From Gemmatimonadota bacterium (GTDB taxonomy: Bacteria; Gemmatimonadota; Gemmatimonadetes; Longimicrobiales; Gaopeijiaceae), in contig JAJDVT010000094.1 of assembly GCA_022826005.1 (NCBI GenBank), positions 1 through 64,000 on the forward strand: a stretch of 64,000 bases of DNA, read 5' to 3'. The notes under the pieces were generated by a model. It saw only the letters and a program-made list of their open reading frames with translations. It was not told where the DNA came from and ran no database searches. Positions 1 to 7,384 of the stretch are shown here, piece after piece. Within the stretch, counting starts at the first letter, position 1, and every line of letters begins with the position of its first letter. The translations under genes and the position numbers were made by a program.

Positions 1-108
1 TCTCCGGACTTCTCGTCCTCGCTCGCTTCTCCAGAGTCGCTCGCTGCCCCTCTCCACCGTTGGAAGGGCGAAAGCACAAACCAAATCACACACTATCAAC
101 CCCAAGAA

Positions 109-705
109 CTAATCGTCCGTGAAAGCGGGGCAGGTCCAGAACAACACGAGACCCTCGGTGCTGCCATTCGAATCGAGGCCGAGCGTCACGCGATAGGTGC
201 CGTCAATGTCGAGCAGGCCGTACCCCATCCGCTCGAATCCCTCGGCGTCATTGATCACCATTCCCGTGCTTGGCCCGATGCGCATACCGACGCTCGGATC
301 GGGCTTCGGGTCGCCGAGGGCAATCCGGTCGAAGCCGTCCTCGCTCAGGATGAGGATACCGTTGGTTGAGTGGTTGAAGTCCTGATAGTAGCTCATATAC
401 TCTTCCATATACCCGTCCCGGAACTCGGCAAACCGGGGTCCCCAGGCCTCCCGCAGGCGGGCTGTGTCAGTACGGACGCGGTTCGAGACTTCATGCACGA
501 AGCCGTCATTGGCGTCGTTTTGGTTCACGGCCTCCGCAGGCGCCTCTCGATTTCCTCGGTGGAGGCGGTCTCGGAAGAAGAGGGCCAAGGCTTCTGGCCG
601 CCCCCATTCAATGCCGTGAGCGACCACTACACCTACCGCATTACATGGTCGACCGAGGACGGGGAACATGTGGGCCTCTGCGCCGAATTCGCTCTCCTCG
701 GTCAA
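109..705 (-). CDS. Small protein of unknown function, copy A (C-terminally truncated paralog)
   Basis: I do not recognise the family. The second half (from about residue 96, M-E-E-Y-M) is nearly identical to the gene at 2168-2602, sharing HSTNGILILSEDGFDRIALG and the segments GPSTGMVINDAEGFERMGYG and LLDIDGTYRVTLGLDS. After GLVLF the two diverge: this copy stops ten residues later, whereas the other runs on for about 50 more, so this one has lost its C-terminus. The only long start is TTG at 705, without a clear ribosome site. ATG at 418 begins the conserved part, and the first 80 residues are doubtful. No signal peptide or membrane segment is visible. It is probably a decaying duplicate. Confidence 0.45.
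   Translation of the reverse strand: MTEESEFGAEAHMFPVLGRPCNAVGVVVAHGIEWGRPEALALFFRDRLHRGNREAPAEAVNQNDANDGFVHEVSNRVRTDTARLREAWGPRFAEFRDGYMEEYMSYYQDFNHSTNGILILSEDGFDRIALGDPKPDPSVGMRIGPSTGMVINDAEGFERMGYGLLDIDGTYRVTLGLDSNGSTEGLVLFWTCPAFTDD
131..412. repeat. Direct repeat, copy 1 of 2 (partner at 2340-2613)
   Basis: About 280 bp are strongly similar in the same orientation to 2340-2613, including identical stretches such as tcgggtcgccgagggcaat and the segment ending at the shared atatactcttcc. The copies carry the conserved part of two paralogous small genes and bracket a broken regulator gene. Confidence 0.8.
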
Positions 706-751
706 CCGTCCCGACAGGTATTAGCGCGAGGCCAGCGTTCGCCGACGGCGC

Positions 752-1861
752 TCATGGGGAGCTCGGGGGATTGCGCTCGGGGGTCAGGTCGGGCTCGGCG
801 TCGGATTGGCCCAGGACCTTCCAGTAACCCCCCTTGTCGGGACCGATGCGCTCGATCTTCCCGGCCGCGCGCAACTTGTCCAGCCGGTACCGGACGACGG
901 ATTGCGTGGTGCCCAGTGCGTCGGCGACTTCGCGGCGGCCCGCGGAGGGGTTCTGGCGGAGAAGGGCGAGGATGCGGTGGGAGAGGGATGGCGTTTCTGG
1001 CGATTGGCCCTCGCTTCCGTCGGTTTTCTGGCTGTTTTCTGGTCGTTTTCTGGCTGTTGGCCTTGGCTTCCGGTTGTTTTCTGGCTGTTTTCCGGTTGTT
1101 TTCTGGCTGTTCCGGTTGCCTGCCGGGTCTCGCGGTCTCCGGACCGCCAGATCCTGATCAGAAACCCCGCGCCGACCTCGAACTCCGGCTCCGGCAGGCC
1201 CGCCTCCGCGCAGCGCCGTATCATGTCAACGGTCCCGGTTCCCATCCTCTCGATGTACTGCAGCAGGTACATCGACTCTGCCAGCAACGGATTGCCCGGG
1301 AGCGACTGGTGCGGCTGGCGCAGCTTGTCCACGGTCAGGGGCGGCGGCAACCGGCCCGAGTTCATGACCTCGAGCCGGTCCGCGAACAGCATCACCTGAA
1401 CGCTGCTGTTGTCCGTATAGTCCCGGTGGGCGACCGCGTTCACGATCGCCTCGGTCACGACCTCGGGGGCGTCTCGGGCGGCAACGGGAACTGCCTCGCC
1501 CGGCGTGCGATGCGAATGAAGCGGTACATGTCCTCGACATCCAGATCATCCAGCGTGGCCCCGGAGCAGGGTGCGGCGTCGAACGGCCCGAAACGCAGGA
1601 GTTCCCTGGTTTCGAGGTACTGCACGAGCGCGGCGTAGAGTCCGGCCACCAACTCGACCGATGTCGCGAACCGCCGCCTCACCAAACCGGTCTGCGACCG
1701 TGCGATGAGGGCGCCCATGCGCGGGTGCCGGTCCGCGTCCTCTGCTCCCTTCACGAAGACCGCCGCATCAGCGGGTCGCCGCGCAGATAGTCGCGCAGTT
1801 GTTCCCTCTCCCGCGCGAACTCGTGTTGCACGCTGCTGATGAAGATGCGGATCGGCGTCAT
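752..1861 (-). pseudogene. Decayed DUF4062 / HATPase_c_4 / winged-helix regulator
   Basis: The pieces of one gene lie in order in different frames. ATG at 1861 begins a DUF4062-type N-terminus (MTPIRIFISSVQHEFARERE) that hits a stop at 1751. A second piece (1754-1455) starts F-V-K-G-A-E-D and ends RRARQFPLPPETP. A third (1458 down to about 1020) has the RecG-like HATPase_c_4 motif TEAIVNAVAHRDY and IERMGTGT. After a Pro/Gln/Lys linker encoded by 11-bp repeats, a third frame encodes a winged helix (SLSHRILALLRQNPSAGRRE, ending SSP and stop at 752). Compared with intact relatives as I remember them, roughly 65 codons are missing at the first junction and about 100 at the second. Family members are thought to regulate transcription; this copy cannot be translated intact. 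Confidence 0.8.
1024..1109. repeat. 11-bp tandem repeat in the linker of the broken regulator
   Basis: Six near-perfect copies of ttttctggctg occur at 1024, 1035, 1046, 1077, 1088 and 1099, split into two groups of three by a 20-bp variant. On the coding strand they give Pro-Glu-Asn-Ser-Gln-Lys-Thr-like peptides. Eleven is not a multiple of three, so gain or loss of a unit changes the frame joining the ATPase-like domain to the winged helix. Confidence 0.85.
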
Positions 1862-2167
1862 GGGTCGGGTGGGCATACGGATGGAACCTGTGAGGAGCTG
1901 CTGAATTATACTCTGCCTGATCGCGCGGGGCTTGTCGAGGCTGCGGTCCAGCGCAGCCGCAGGGTGAGGCCGCCGAAAGTGGCGCTGCCGTCAGCCGTCA
2001 GATCCGCCGCCACGACCGAGAACGGGCCGAACTGCGCCGGCAGGGTTGCCTGCGGTCGAAAGCCGCCGTCCCCCTCAGGCGACAAGGACCGCCACATGGT
2101 CGGGATTCGGCGTGATCAAGGAGATCGAGGCCGGCCGGTATTCGCGAGGCGATCCAGCGGGAACGAA
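1862..2167. other. Gene-free stretch, possible minus-strand remnant
   Basis: No convincing gene. The minus strand has a 63-codon open stretch (2097-1906, ending before a stop) with alternating small and hydrophobic residues (LPAQFGPFSVVAADLTADG) that could be the tail of a lost secreted protein. It has no ribosome site and no recognisable motif. Confidence 0.4.
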
Positions 2168-2602
2168 TCACTCGTCCTTTGCGACATTGTTCTGGTACAC
2201 GATCTCGCCGTCTCGCCTGAACAGCAGCCCTTGAAACGGATCCGGAAGGCTTGACAGACCGTGTCCGGCGGACGCCTTGCCCAGAAAGATCCGGTCGCCG
2301 CCATCGCCCACGGAAATGCCCACCTCACCCGTCAGGTCGTCCAGGAACAACACGAGCCCCTCGGTGATGCGATCCGAATCTAGGCCGAGCGTCACGCGAT
2401 ACGTGCCGTCTATGTCGAGCAGGCCATAGCCCATCCGCTCGAATCCCTCGGCGTCGTTGATCACCATGCCCGTGCTCGGACCGATTCGCTTGCCGATGTT
2501 GGGATCGGGTTTCGGGTCGCCGAGGGCAATCCGGTCGAAGCCATCCTCGCTCAGGATGAGAATGCCGTTGGTTGAGTGATTGTAGTCCTGGTACCAATCC
2601 AT
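2168..2602 (-). CDS. Small protein of unknown function, copy B
   Basis: 144 residues from ATG at 2602. Residues 6-97 match the copy at 109-705. The C-terminus here is intact, with alternating Gly/Asp and hydrophobic residues (GEVGISVGDGGDRIFLGK, then GLLFRRDGEIVYQNN), which suggests small beta-hairpins. Upstream in frame, P-E-E-Y precedes the ATG, but a stop lies eight codons back (TGA, in RC of about 2626). The original N-terminus, if longer, has been lost by frameshift. No function is inferred. Confidence 0.5.
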   Translation of the reverse strand: MDWYQDYNHSTNGILILSEDGFDRIALGDPKPDPNIGKRIGPSTGMVINDAEGFERMGYGLLDIDGTYRVTLGLDSDRITEGLVLFLDDLTGEVGISVGDGGDRIFLGKASAGHGLSSLPDPFQGLLFRRDGEIVYQNNVAKDE

Positions 2603-2613
2603 ATACTCTTCCG
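2340..2613. repeat. Direct repeat, copy 2 of 2 (partner at 131-412)
   Basis: Same orientation as 131-412; differences are scattered and mostly synonymous in the encoded protein. The similarity ends just after the shared atatactcttcc. Confidence 0.8.
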
Positions 2614-2846
2614 GCGTCGTCCTCGATGATCAGCCCGCGCGCGAGCCGAGAAGATTCGACCCCGGTCTGCTCTCATCGCGCCCGATGAGCCCGTGACGGG
2701 GAAGCCCCGTCAGGACAACTGAGGGTTTCTCCCCCCTTGGATTCCGGGGTTTTCCTCTGACGGCCCGTGTGTGCAACACGCCATACTGTCGCGGTGTGGC
2801 CACGAGCAGCGCGGCGGCACGTCCAAGCCGCGGCGGAAAGGAAGGA

Positions 2847-3689
2847 ATGGCAGCCATGCAACAGCACATCCCGAGCTATGCAGCGATCCTGGATACCCTG
2901 CGGCGGGCCGAGCAAGGCTATGTGACCGGTCCCGATGGGGCGCTACGTCCCATGCCATGGCGCCGGATTCTTGATCATCTGTCAGTGCTGGGACCGGGCG
3001 AGCTGCTGCACATCGCTTCCAACCCCAACGGCGTCGGGAACGGTGTCGCGGTCAGGCATATCGCCGTGAACGGACGGGCGGGCTCGATGCCGTCCGAGGG
3101 GGGCATTCCCGAACAGACGATTTGCACCGTGGACATCCGCAGGGGATTGCGGGCCAGGGCTCGGTTCGCCCAGCGCGTCGAGATGGCCGTTCGGAGCGGC
3201 GAATGCGACGACGTGACATGTCTGCGCAGGGGGTCCAGGGCGATCGCACTGACAACCGGCGCGAGAGCGGTCGCACCATCGAATGGACGCTGGCCGCGGT
3301 CAGCCGTCGTCGCGGCATCGCTGCTGCTATCCATCGTGGCACTGGCGTCGGCCGTGACCGGGCTCAACAGGGAATCTCCGTTTCCGCCGTCCACCAGCGC
3401 CATCGTGGGGCAGGTGTTGATTGAGGGCCGGGGAGCCAGCGGAGTGACCATCGTTCTGGACGGCCGGGCGGCGACCGCAACGACAGGTGCAGGGGCGTTC
3501 CGGATCGACGCCGTGGAAGCCGGTGCCCATACGATCACCATCAGCAACTATCCGGCCAATGCGCGGTTCACCCGCACGTCGGCGACCGCAACCATCGACG
3601 GCGGCGGCGGGACGGCCACCGTCAACTTTTCCGGCTCCTACATCCGCATGTCTCCCGTCAGGGGGACGTTGCAGGTCAGGGCGCTTTGA
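2847..3689 (+). CDS. Single-pass membrane protein with C-terminal carboxypeptidase-regulatory-like domain
   Basis: Start chosen at ATG 2847, or 2856 nine bases on, because a purine-rich site (ggaaaggaagga, 2835-2846) lies just upstream. An upstream in-frame ATG at 2769 has none. Counting from 2847, about 150 cytoplasmic residues are followed by one hydrophobic helix (SAVVAASLLLSIVALASAVT, near residue 158). A roughly 85-residue beta-rich domain follows, with the carboxypeptidase-regulatory / SdrD-B-like pattern GQVLIEGRGASGVTIVLDG, then TTTGAGAF-like and G-A-H-T-I-T-I-S strands. The C-terminal part probably sits outside the membrane. The cytoplasmic part has no motif I know. Confidence 0.65.
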   Translation: MAAMQQHIPSYAAILDTLRRAEQGYVTGPDGALRPMPWRRILDHLSVLGPGELLHIASNPNGVGNGVAVRHIAVNGRAGSMPSEGGIPEQTICTVDIRRGLRARARFAQRVEMAVRSGECDDVTCLRRGSRAIALTTGARAVAPSNGRWPRSAVVAASLLLSIVALASAVTGLNRESPFPPSTSAIVGQVLIEGRGASGVTIVLDGRAATATTGAGAFRIDAVEAGAHTITISNYPANARFTRTSATATIDGGGGTATVNFSGSYIRMSPVRGTLQVRAL

Positions 3690-3752
3690 GCTCGCGAGGG
3701 GAGAGCACACCTCGGGCCCGGCCTGGGGCTCGGGGTGGACCGGGCTTGCGGC

Positions 3753-4823
3753 TCAGGGTTCGCCGCCCGGACCCACCATCGGCACAACGGCCCGAACCGT
3801 GGTTCCCTTGCCCGGCGCGGTCCGTACGGTGAAGCTGCCCCCTACCAACTCCGCCCTCTCACGCATCCCGGTTAGGCCGATGTTGTCCTCGTCGGGTGCC
3901 GCTACGGAATCGGTCGACTCGAATCCGCATCCTTCGTCCCGGACCTCCGCGATGATCACCCCGTCCTCCGATCTGAGCTTCACGGCAGCCTCGCTCACCC
4001 CTGCGTGCGTCGCTGCGTTGGTCACGGCCTCCTGCACGATCCGGTAAAGCGCCAGGATGGTCGCCGGATCCAGTTCGTCGGCCACCCAGTCGAGGTTGAC
4101 GCTGGCGCGGATCTTGACTCCGTGCACCTTGCGGGTATCGCGAAAAAGGGTGGCGAGCGCGGAAACAAGCCCCTGGCGTTCGAGTTTCGGAGACCGCAGG
4201 CCCCGAATCATCTGCTTCACCCCCTGCATCGCGCCAAGGATCTGGTCGGCGATCACCGCCCACGCCCGTTCTCTCTCCTTCCGGTCCAGCTCGTCCACCA
4301 GGAGCTTCCCTCTGATCTTGAGCGCCACGAGGAACTGGAGGAACTCGTCGTGCAACTCGCGGGAGAGGTGCTTTCGCTCATTCTCGGCCGCCATCACCTT
4401 CATTCTCGACAGCCGCCGCATCCGCTCCCAGCCCGTGAGGTCGCGGATCGTGCAGATCACGTGTTCCGGCCCGGATGCCAGCTTGCCGGGGCTCAGACTG
4501 ATCTCCACCGGGAAGGTTCTGCCGTCCTTGCGCACCGCCCGCAGCTCGAGTCCCTGCCCCATCGGACGCGGACTCGGCGCCTCGACGTAGCGCATGCGGT
4601 GCTGCTCGTGCCGGCCGCGGCTGGACGCGGGGACCAGCATCTCGACGTGGGAGCCCTCCATCTCTTCGCGGCTCCATCCGAACATCGAAAGGGCCGACGG
4701 GTTGAGATCCCGGATCACTCCCTCCGCGTCCACGACGAGCGTCGCATCCGGCGACGCTTCGAACACGGCTCTGTAGTCCCTGTCGCTGAACACCGGCAAC
4801 TCCATTCCGTCGCTGAAACGCAT
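3753..4823 (-). CDS. PAS-domain sensor histidine kinase, HisKA_3 (NarL) type
   Basis: 356 residues. Residues 15-130 form a PAS domain (YRAVFEASPDATLVVD, FGWSREEM, KDGRTFPVEISL). The dimerisation/phosphoacceptor helix carries the HisKA_3 signature ENERKHLSRELHDE with the phospho-accepting His158. The ATPase domain shows an N box (QEAVTNAATHA, 264-274), DEGCGF (296-301) and GLTGMRERA (316-324). No transmembrane helix is present, so it senses a cytoplasmic or diffusible signal through PAS. No response regulator lies beside it, although NarL/FixJ-type partners are usual for this class, so it is an orphan kinase here. Confidence 0.93.
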   Translation of the reverse strand: MRFSDGMELPVFSDRDYRAVFEASPDATLVVDAEGVIRDLNPSALSMFGWSREEMEGSHVEMLVPASSRGRHEQHRMRYVEAPSPRPMGQGLELRAVRKDGRTFPVEISLSPGKLASGPEHVICTIRDLTGWERMRRLSRMKVMAAENERKHLSRELHDEFLQFLVALKIRGKLLVDELDRKERERAWAVIADQILGAMQGVKQMIRGLRSPKLERQGLVSALATLFRDTRKVHGVKIRASVNLDWVADELDPATILALYRIVQEAVTNAATHAGVSEAAVKLRSEDGVIIAEVRDEGCGFESTDSVAAPDEDNIGLTGMRERAELVGGSFTVRTAPGKGTTVRAVVPMVGPGGEP

Positions 4824-4953
4824 CCAGATCGCGTGGTCGCCGAGCCCTTGCTTGCCGGGCGACCATCACCCACGAGAAGCGCTGGGCCGAACAATGTCAA
4901 CGAGCACTCGAGTCGGTCCAGCCGTTGGGGGAACCCGGCCGCCCGGCAAGCCG

Positions 4954-5736
4954 TCAACCGCCCGGAGTTCGCTCCAGCGTTTCCAGCCAGCGGTAGCCGT
5001 AGGCCGGAACGTAGGGGGCGCGGGTGACGCCTTCGGGAAACATGGCGAACCGCTCGACGCGCAGGCGGTAGCTGTCTTCGTGCCTGGGGTGGAAGCCGAC
5101 GATCTCGCCGCGGAAGGGCGCGCCGTTGACCACCTTGCAGTGCCCGGGATGGCCGTCGCCGCACGGTACCCGGTGGCGATCGATGGTGATCTCCTCTTCC
5201 GGGCCTGCTGCCCTGCTTCTCGAAGAGACTCCACTCAGCACATACCGCCCATCGCGGTACCGGTCGACGTCGAGGACGTAGTGATCGCCGGCCTCGAATT
5301 CGAAGCTGGTGATCATGTCGTCGTACAGCCTTCCGTCCACCACCAGACAGAAGTCGTCACCGCGCACGCATGTCACCCGGGTTGGCGCCAGCGACAGGGT
5401 TGCGGGCGAGGACGGTGCGGGGGTCTTGTCCAGCAACTCCAGAAGGCGGTACGCGTACCGGCCGGCATCCTGGGGCGGTTCCTTGCCACCCCAGGGGTCG
5501 TGTTTGCCGATCCTGAGGCGATAGTCGTAGCCGGCCTCCCAGGTGAATCCCTCGATTCCGTCGTAGAACAGGTTGCCGTCGACGACCATGCATGACTGCG
5601 GGCCGACGCCTTGGCACCTGGCCAGCGTGGGGCCGACGGACACCTCGCGTATTTCGAGGTATTCGGGCCCGAAGAGGCCGCAGCCGACAAGGCCCAGGGT
5701 CAGCGGGAAGAGGAGAGCCGAGCTTCGGATGCGCAT
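4954..5736 (-). CDS. Lipoprotein with three DUF4377 domains
   Basis: Starts MRIRSSALLFPLTLGLVGCG, a lipoprotein signal with lipobox LVGC (Cys19). The mature part contains three copies of the DUF4377 pattern: CMVVDGNLFYDGIEGF, CLVVDGRLYDDMITSFEF and CKVVNGAPFRGEIVGF. Each is followed by a Y-x-L-R/D-V strand and, in the first and third, an R-Y-x-x-L-E-L-L/T tail. Each unit has a Cys before the V-V-D/N-G turn, preceded by another Cys nine to fourteen residues back, which suggests disulfides. DUF4377 proteins are usually single-domain and of unknown function. Location is the outer membrane or periplasm. Confidence 0.8.
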   Translation of the reverse strand: MRIRSSALLFPLTLGLVGCGLFGPEYLEIREVSVGPTLARCQGVGPQSCMVVDGNLFYDGIEGFTWEAGYDYRLRIGKHDPWGGKEPPQDAGRYAYRLLELLDKTPAPSSPATLSLAPTRVTCVRGDDFCLVVDGRLYDDMITSFEFEAGDHYVLDVDRYRDGRYVLSGVSSRSRAAGPEEEITIDRHRVPCGDGHPGHCKVVNGAPFRGEIVGFHPRHEDSYRLRVERFAMFPEGVTRAPYVPAYGYRWLETLERTPGG

Positions 5737-5784
5737 TGGAATCCTCCTTCCCGTCCAGCGTCGGCGCGCTAGGTCCCGCGTTGT

Positions 5785-5845
5785 GCTCCGGCGATTCTGG
5801 TGGGACGCCGACCGGTGTGGCTCCGGCGATTCGGGTGGGACGCCG
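5785..5845. repeat. Tandem 26-bp repeat, two copies
   Basis: gctccggcgattctggtggg plus acgccg at 5785-5810 and again at 5820-5845 with one mismatch, 35 bp apart. They lie in the 425-bp gap between the divergent lipoprotein and Fic genes. Confidence 0.75.
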
Positions 5846-5974
5846 GGTATGAAGAATAGGAAGATCCGGGCGTGGGTGCCAAGGAGGACCGCCCGCCCCG
5901 ATCCCGTGAGCGCCGCGCCGGCGATTTGGCGCCCGATCCCGCCGGTAGCGGGACAGCGACCAGCCCCTTCTCGT

Positions 5975-6139
5975 CCAGTTGGACACTATGCGGGTCATTA
6001 CATATACCATAATTGGCGGTACCGTGACCGAACGGATTCCATAACATGAATATGGATAACCTCTTATTCACATCAATTCGTATTGTAGAAGCGCAATTCT
6101 TCCTGGACATTTGACTGGACATTCTGTACCATCATAACC
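5975..6139 (+). promoter_or_regulatory. AT-rich promoter region of the Fic gene
   Basis: The gap 5737-6161 turns AT-rich from about 5990. Two sigma-70-like pairs can be read: TTGGAC followed by ATATAC after 17 bases (about 5978-6006), and TTGACT (6111-6116) with ATAACC (6134-6139), also 17 apart, ending 22 bases before the Fic start. The motifs are imperfect. Confidence 0.35.
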
Positions 6140-6161
6140 CGAACCCCACAGGATCCCGCCC

Positions 6162-7355
6162 ATGACGAATGACCGTGAGTACCGCCGCACCCACCCCTGG
6201 ATCAGTTTTCGCCACCATCTGGAGCGAGCCGACCCTCTCCACTGGTCGTTGCTGGGCGAGGCGGCCACGCGGTGCGATCATGTCGCTCAGGCGGTCCTCC
6301 CTCCCGCCGGTGCCCGCGAGTTGCACCGACTCTACCTGATCAAGGGCGTCCGGGCCACGACGGCGATCGAGGGGAACACGCTCAGCGAGGAGCAGATCGC
6401 GGCCCAGCTGGAAGGGCAGCTGGAGCTCCCGCTGTCTCGGGAATACCTGAAGCAGGAGGTCGACAACGTCCTGAGGGCCGTCGATGAGATCTTTCGCGGC
6501 ATCATGGGTGGAGAGCCGCCGGCTCTGACGCCGGACTGGATTGCCGGAGCGAATCGGCGGCTGCTTGCGGGCCTGGAGGAGCACCTCGAGGACGACGTGG
6601 TTCCCGGAGAGATACCGGCCCATCCCGTCGAAGTCGTGCGGTACCGGGGTGCCCCCGGAGAGGATTGCGCCTTCCTGCTCGACCGGCTCTGCAGGTGGCT
6701 CGAGGGAGACGACTGGCCGGTGCGCCCGGACCGGCGCGAAGACCGCATCGCGTCCGCGATTCTCCGTGCCGTCTTCGTTCACCTGTATCTCGCGTGGATC
6801 CACCCCTGCGGGGACGGCAACGGGCGGACCGCGCGATTGGCCGAGTTCATGATCCTTGCGCGGGAAGGTGTGCCGTCACCCTGCGCCCATCTTCTCAGCA
6901 ACCACTACAACCTCACCCGGGCCGAGTACTACCGGCAGCTCAACCGCTCCAGCCGGGCGAACTCCGGCCGCGGGGACCCGCTCGGGTTTCTGCTCTACTC
7001 GCTGCAGGGGTTCGTTGACGGCCTGCGGGAGCAAGGCCGATTCATTGCGGGAATCCAGTTGAAGCTGGCCTGGGAGCACTTCGTCTACGGTGAATTCCAG
7101 CGGATCCCGGCGTCAGCGGCCATGCGCCGGCGCCGTGAGGTGACGCTGGCGCTCGGCCGCATGAGCGAGCCGGTCCGCAAGCAGTCGATCCCGGATCTGA
7201 GTCCCGACCTGGCCAGGCTGTACGCGGAAAAGACCCGTAAGACGCTGACCCGGGACATGAACTGGCTGGTGCAGCGGAACTTCCTTGAGAGAGGAAAGGC
7301 CGGCTACCGGGCGAGGGTGGAGTCGATGCGCGCCTTCCGGCCCCCGCGGGCATAG
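6162..7355 (+). CDS. Fic family protein (AMPylator/deAMPylator type)
   Basis: 397 residues. The Fic core has the catalytic motif HPCGDGNGRTAR (214-225), with catalytic His214 and the Gly-Asn-Gly-Arg loop that binds nucleotide phosphates. An N-terminal autoinhibitory helix carries TTAIEGN (66-72), matching the (S/T)xxxE(G/N) motif of class II Fic proteins, so activity is probably held off by Glu70. The C-terminal 100 residues are charged and probably helical, resembling a winged-helix end. It has its own promoter region and no antitoxin gene beside it, as expected for a self-inhibited enzyme. Such proteins transfer AMP, or remove it, on hydroxyl groups of target proteins; the target here is unknown. 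Confidence 0.92.
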   Translation: MTNDREYRRTHPWISFRHHLERADPLHWSLLGEAATRCDHVAQAVLPPAGARELHRLYLIKGVRATTAIEGNTLSEEQIAAQLEGQLELPLSREYLKQEVDNVLRAVDEIFRGIMGGEPPALTPDWIAGANRRLLAGLEEHLEDDVVPGEIPAHPVEVVRYRGAPGEDCAFLLDRLCRWLEGDDWPVRPDRREDRIASAILRAVFVHLYLAWIHPCGDGNGRTARLAEFMILAREGVPSPCAHLLSNHYNLTRAEYYRQLNRSSRANSGRGDPLGFLLYSLQGFVDGLREQGRFIAGIQLKLAWEHFVYGEFQRIPASAAMRRRREVTLALGRMSEPVRKQSIPDLSPDLARLYAEKTRKTLTRDMNWLVQRNFLERGKAGYRARVESMRAFRPPRA

Positions 7356-7384
7356 GGGCCCGTCCACGCTGGTAGATTCCACAC

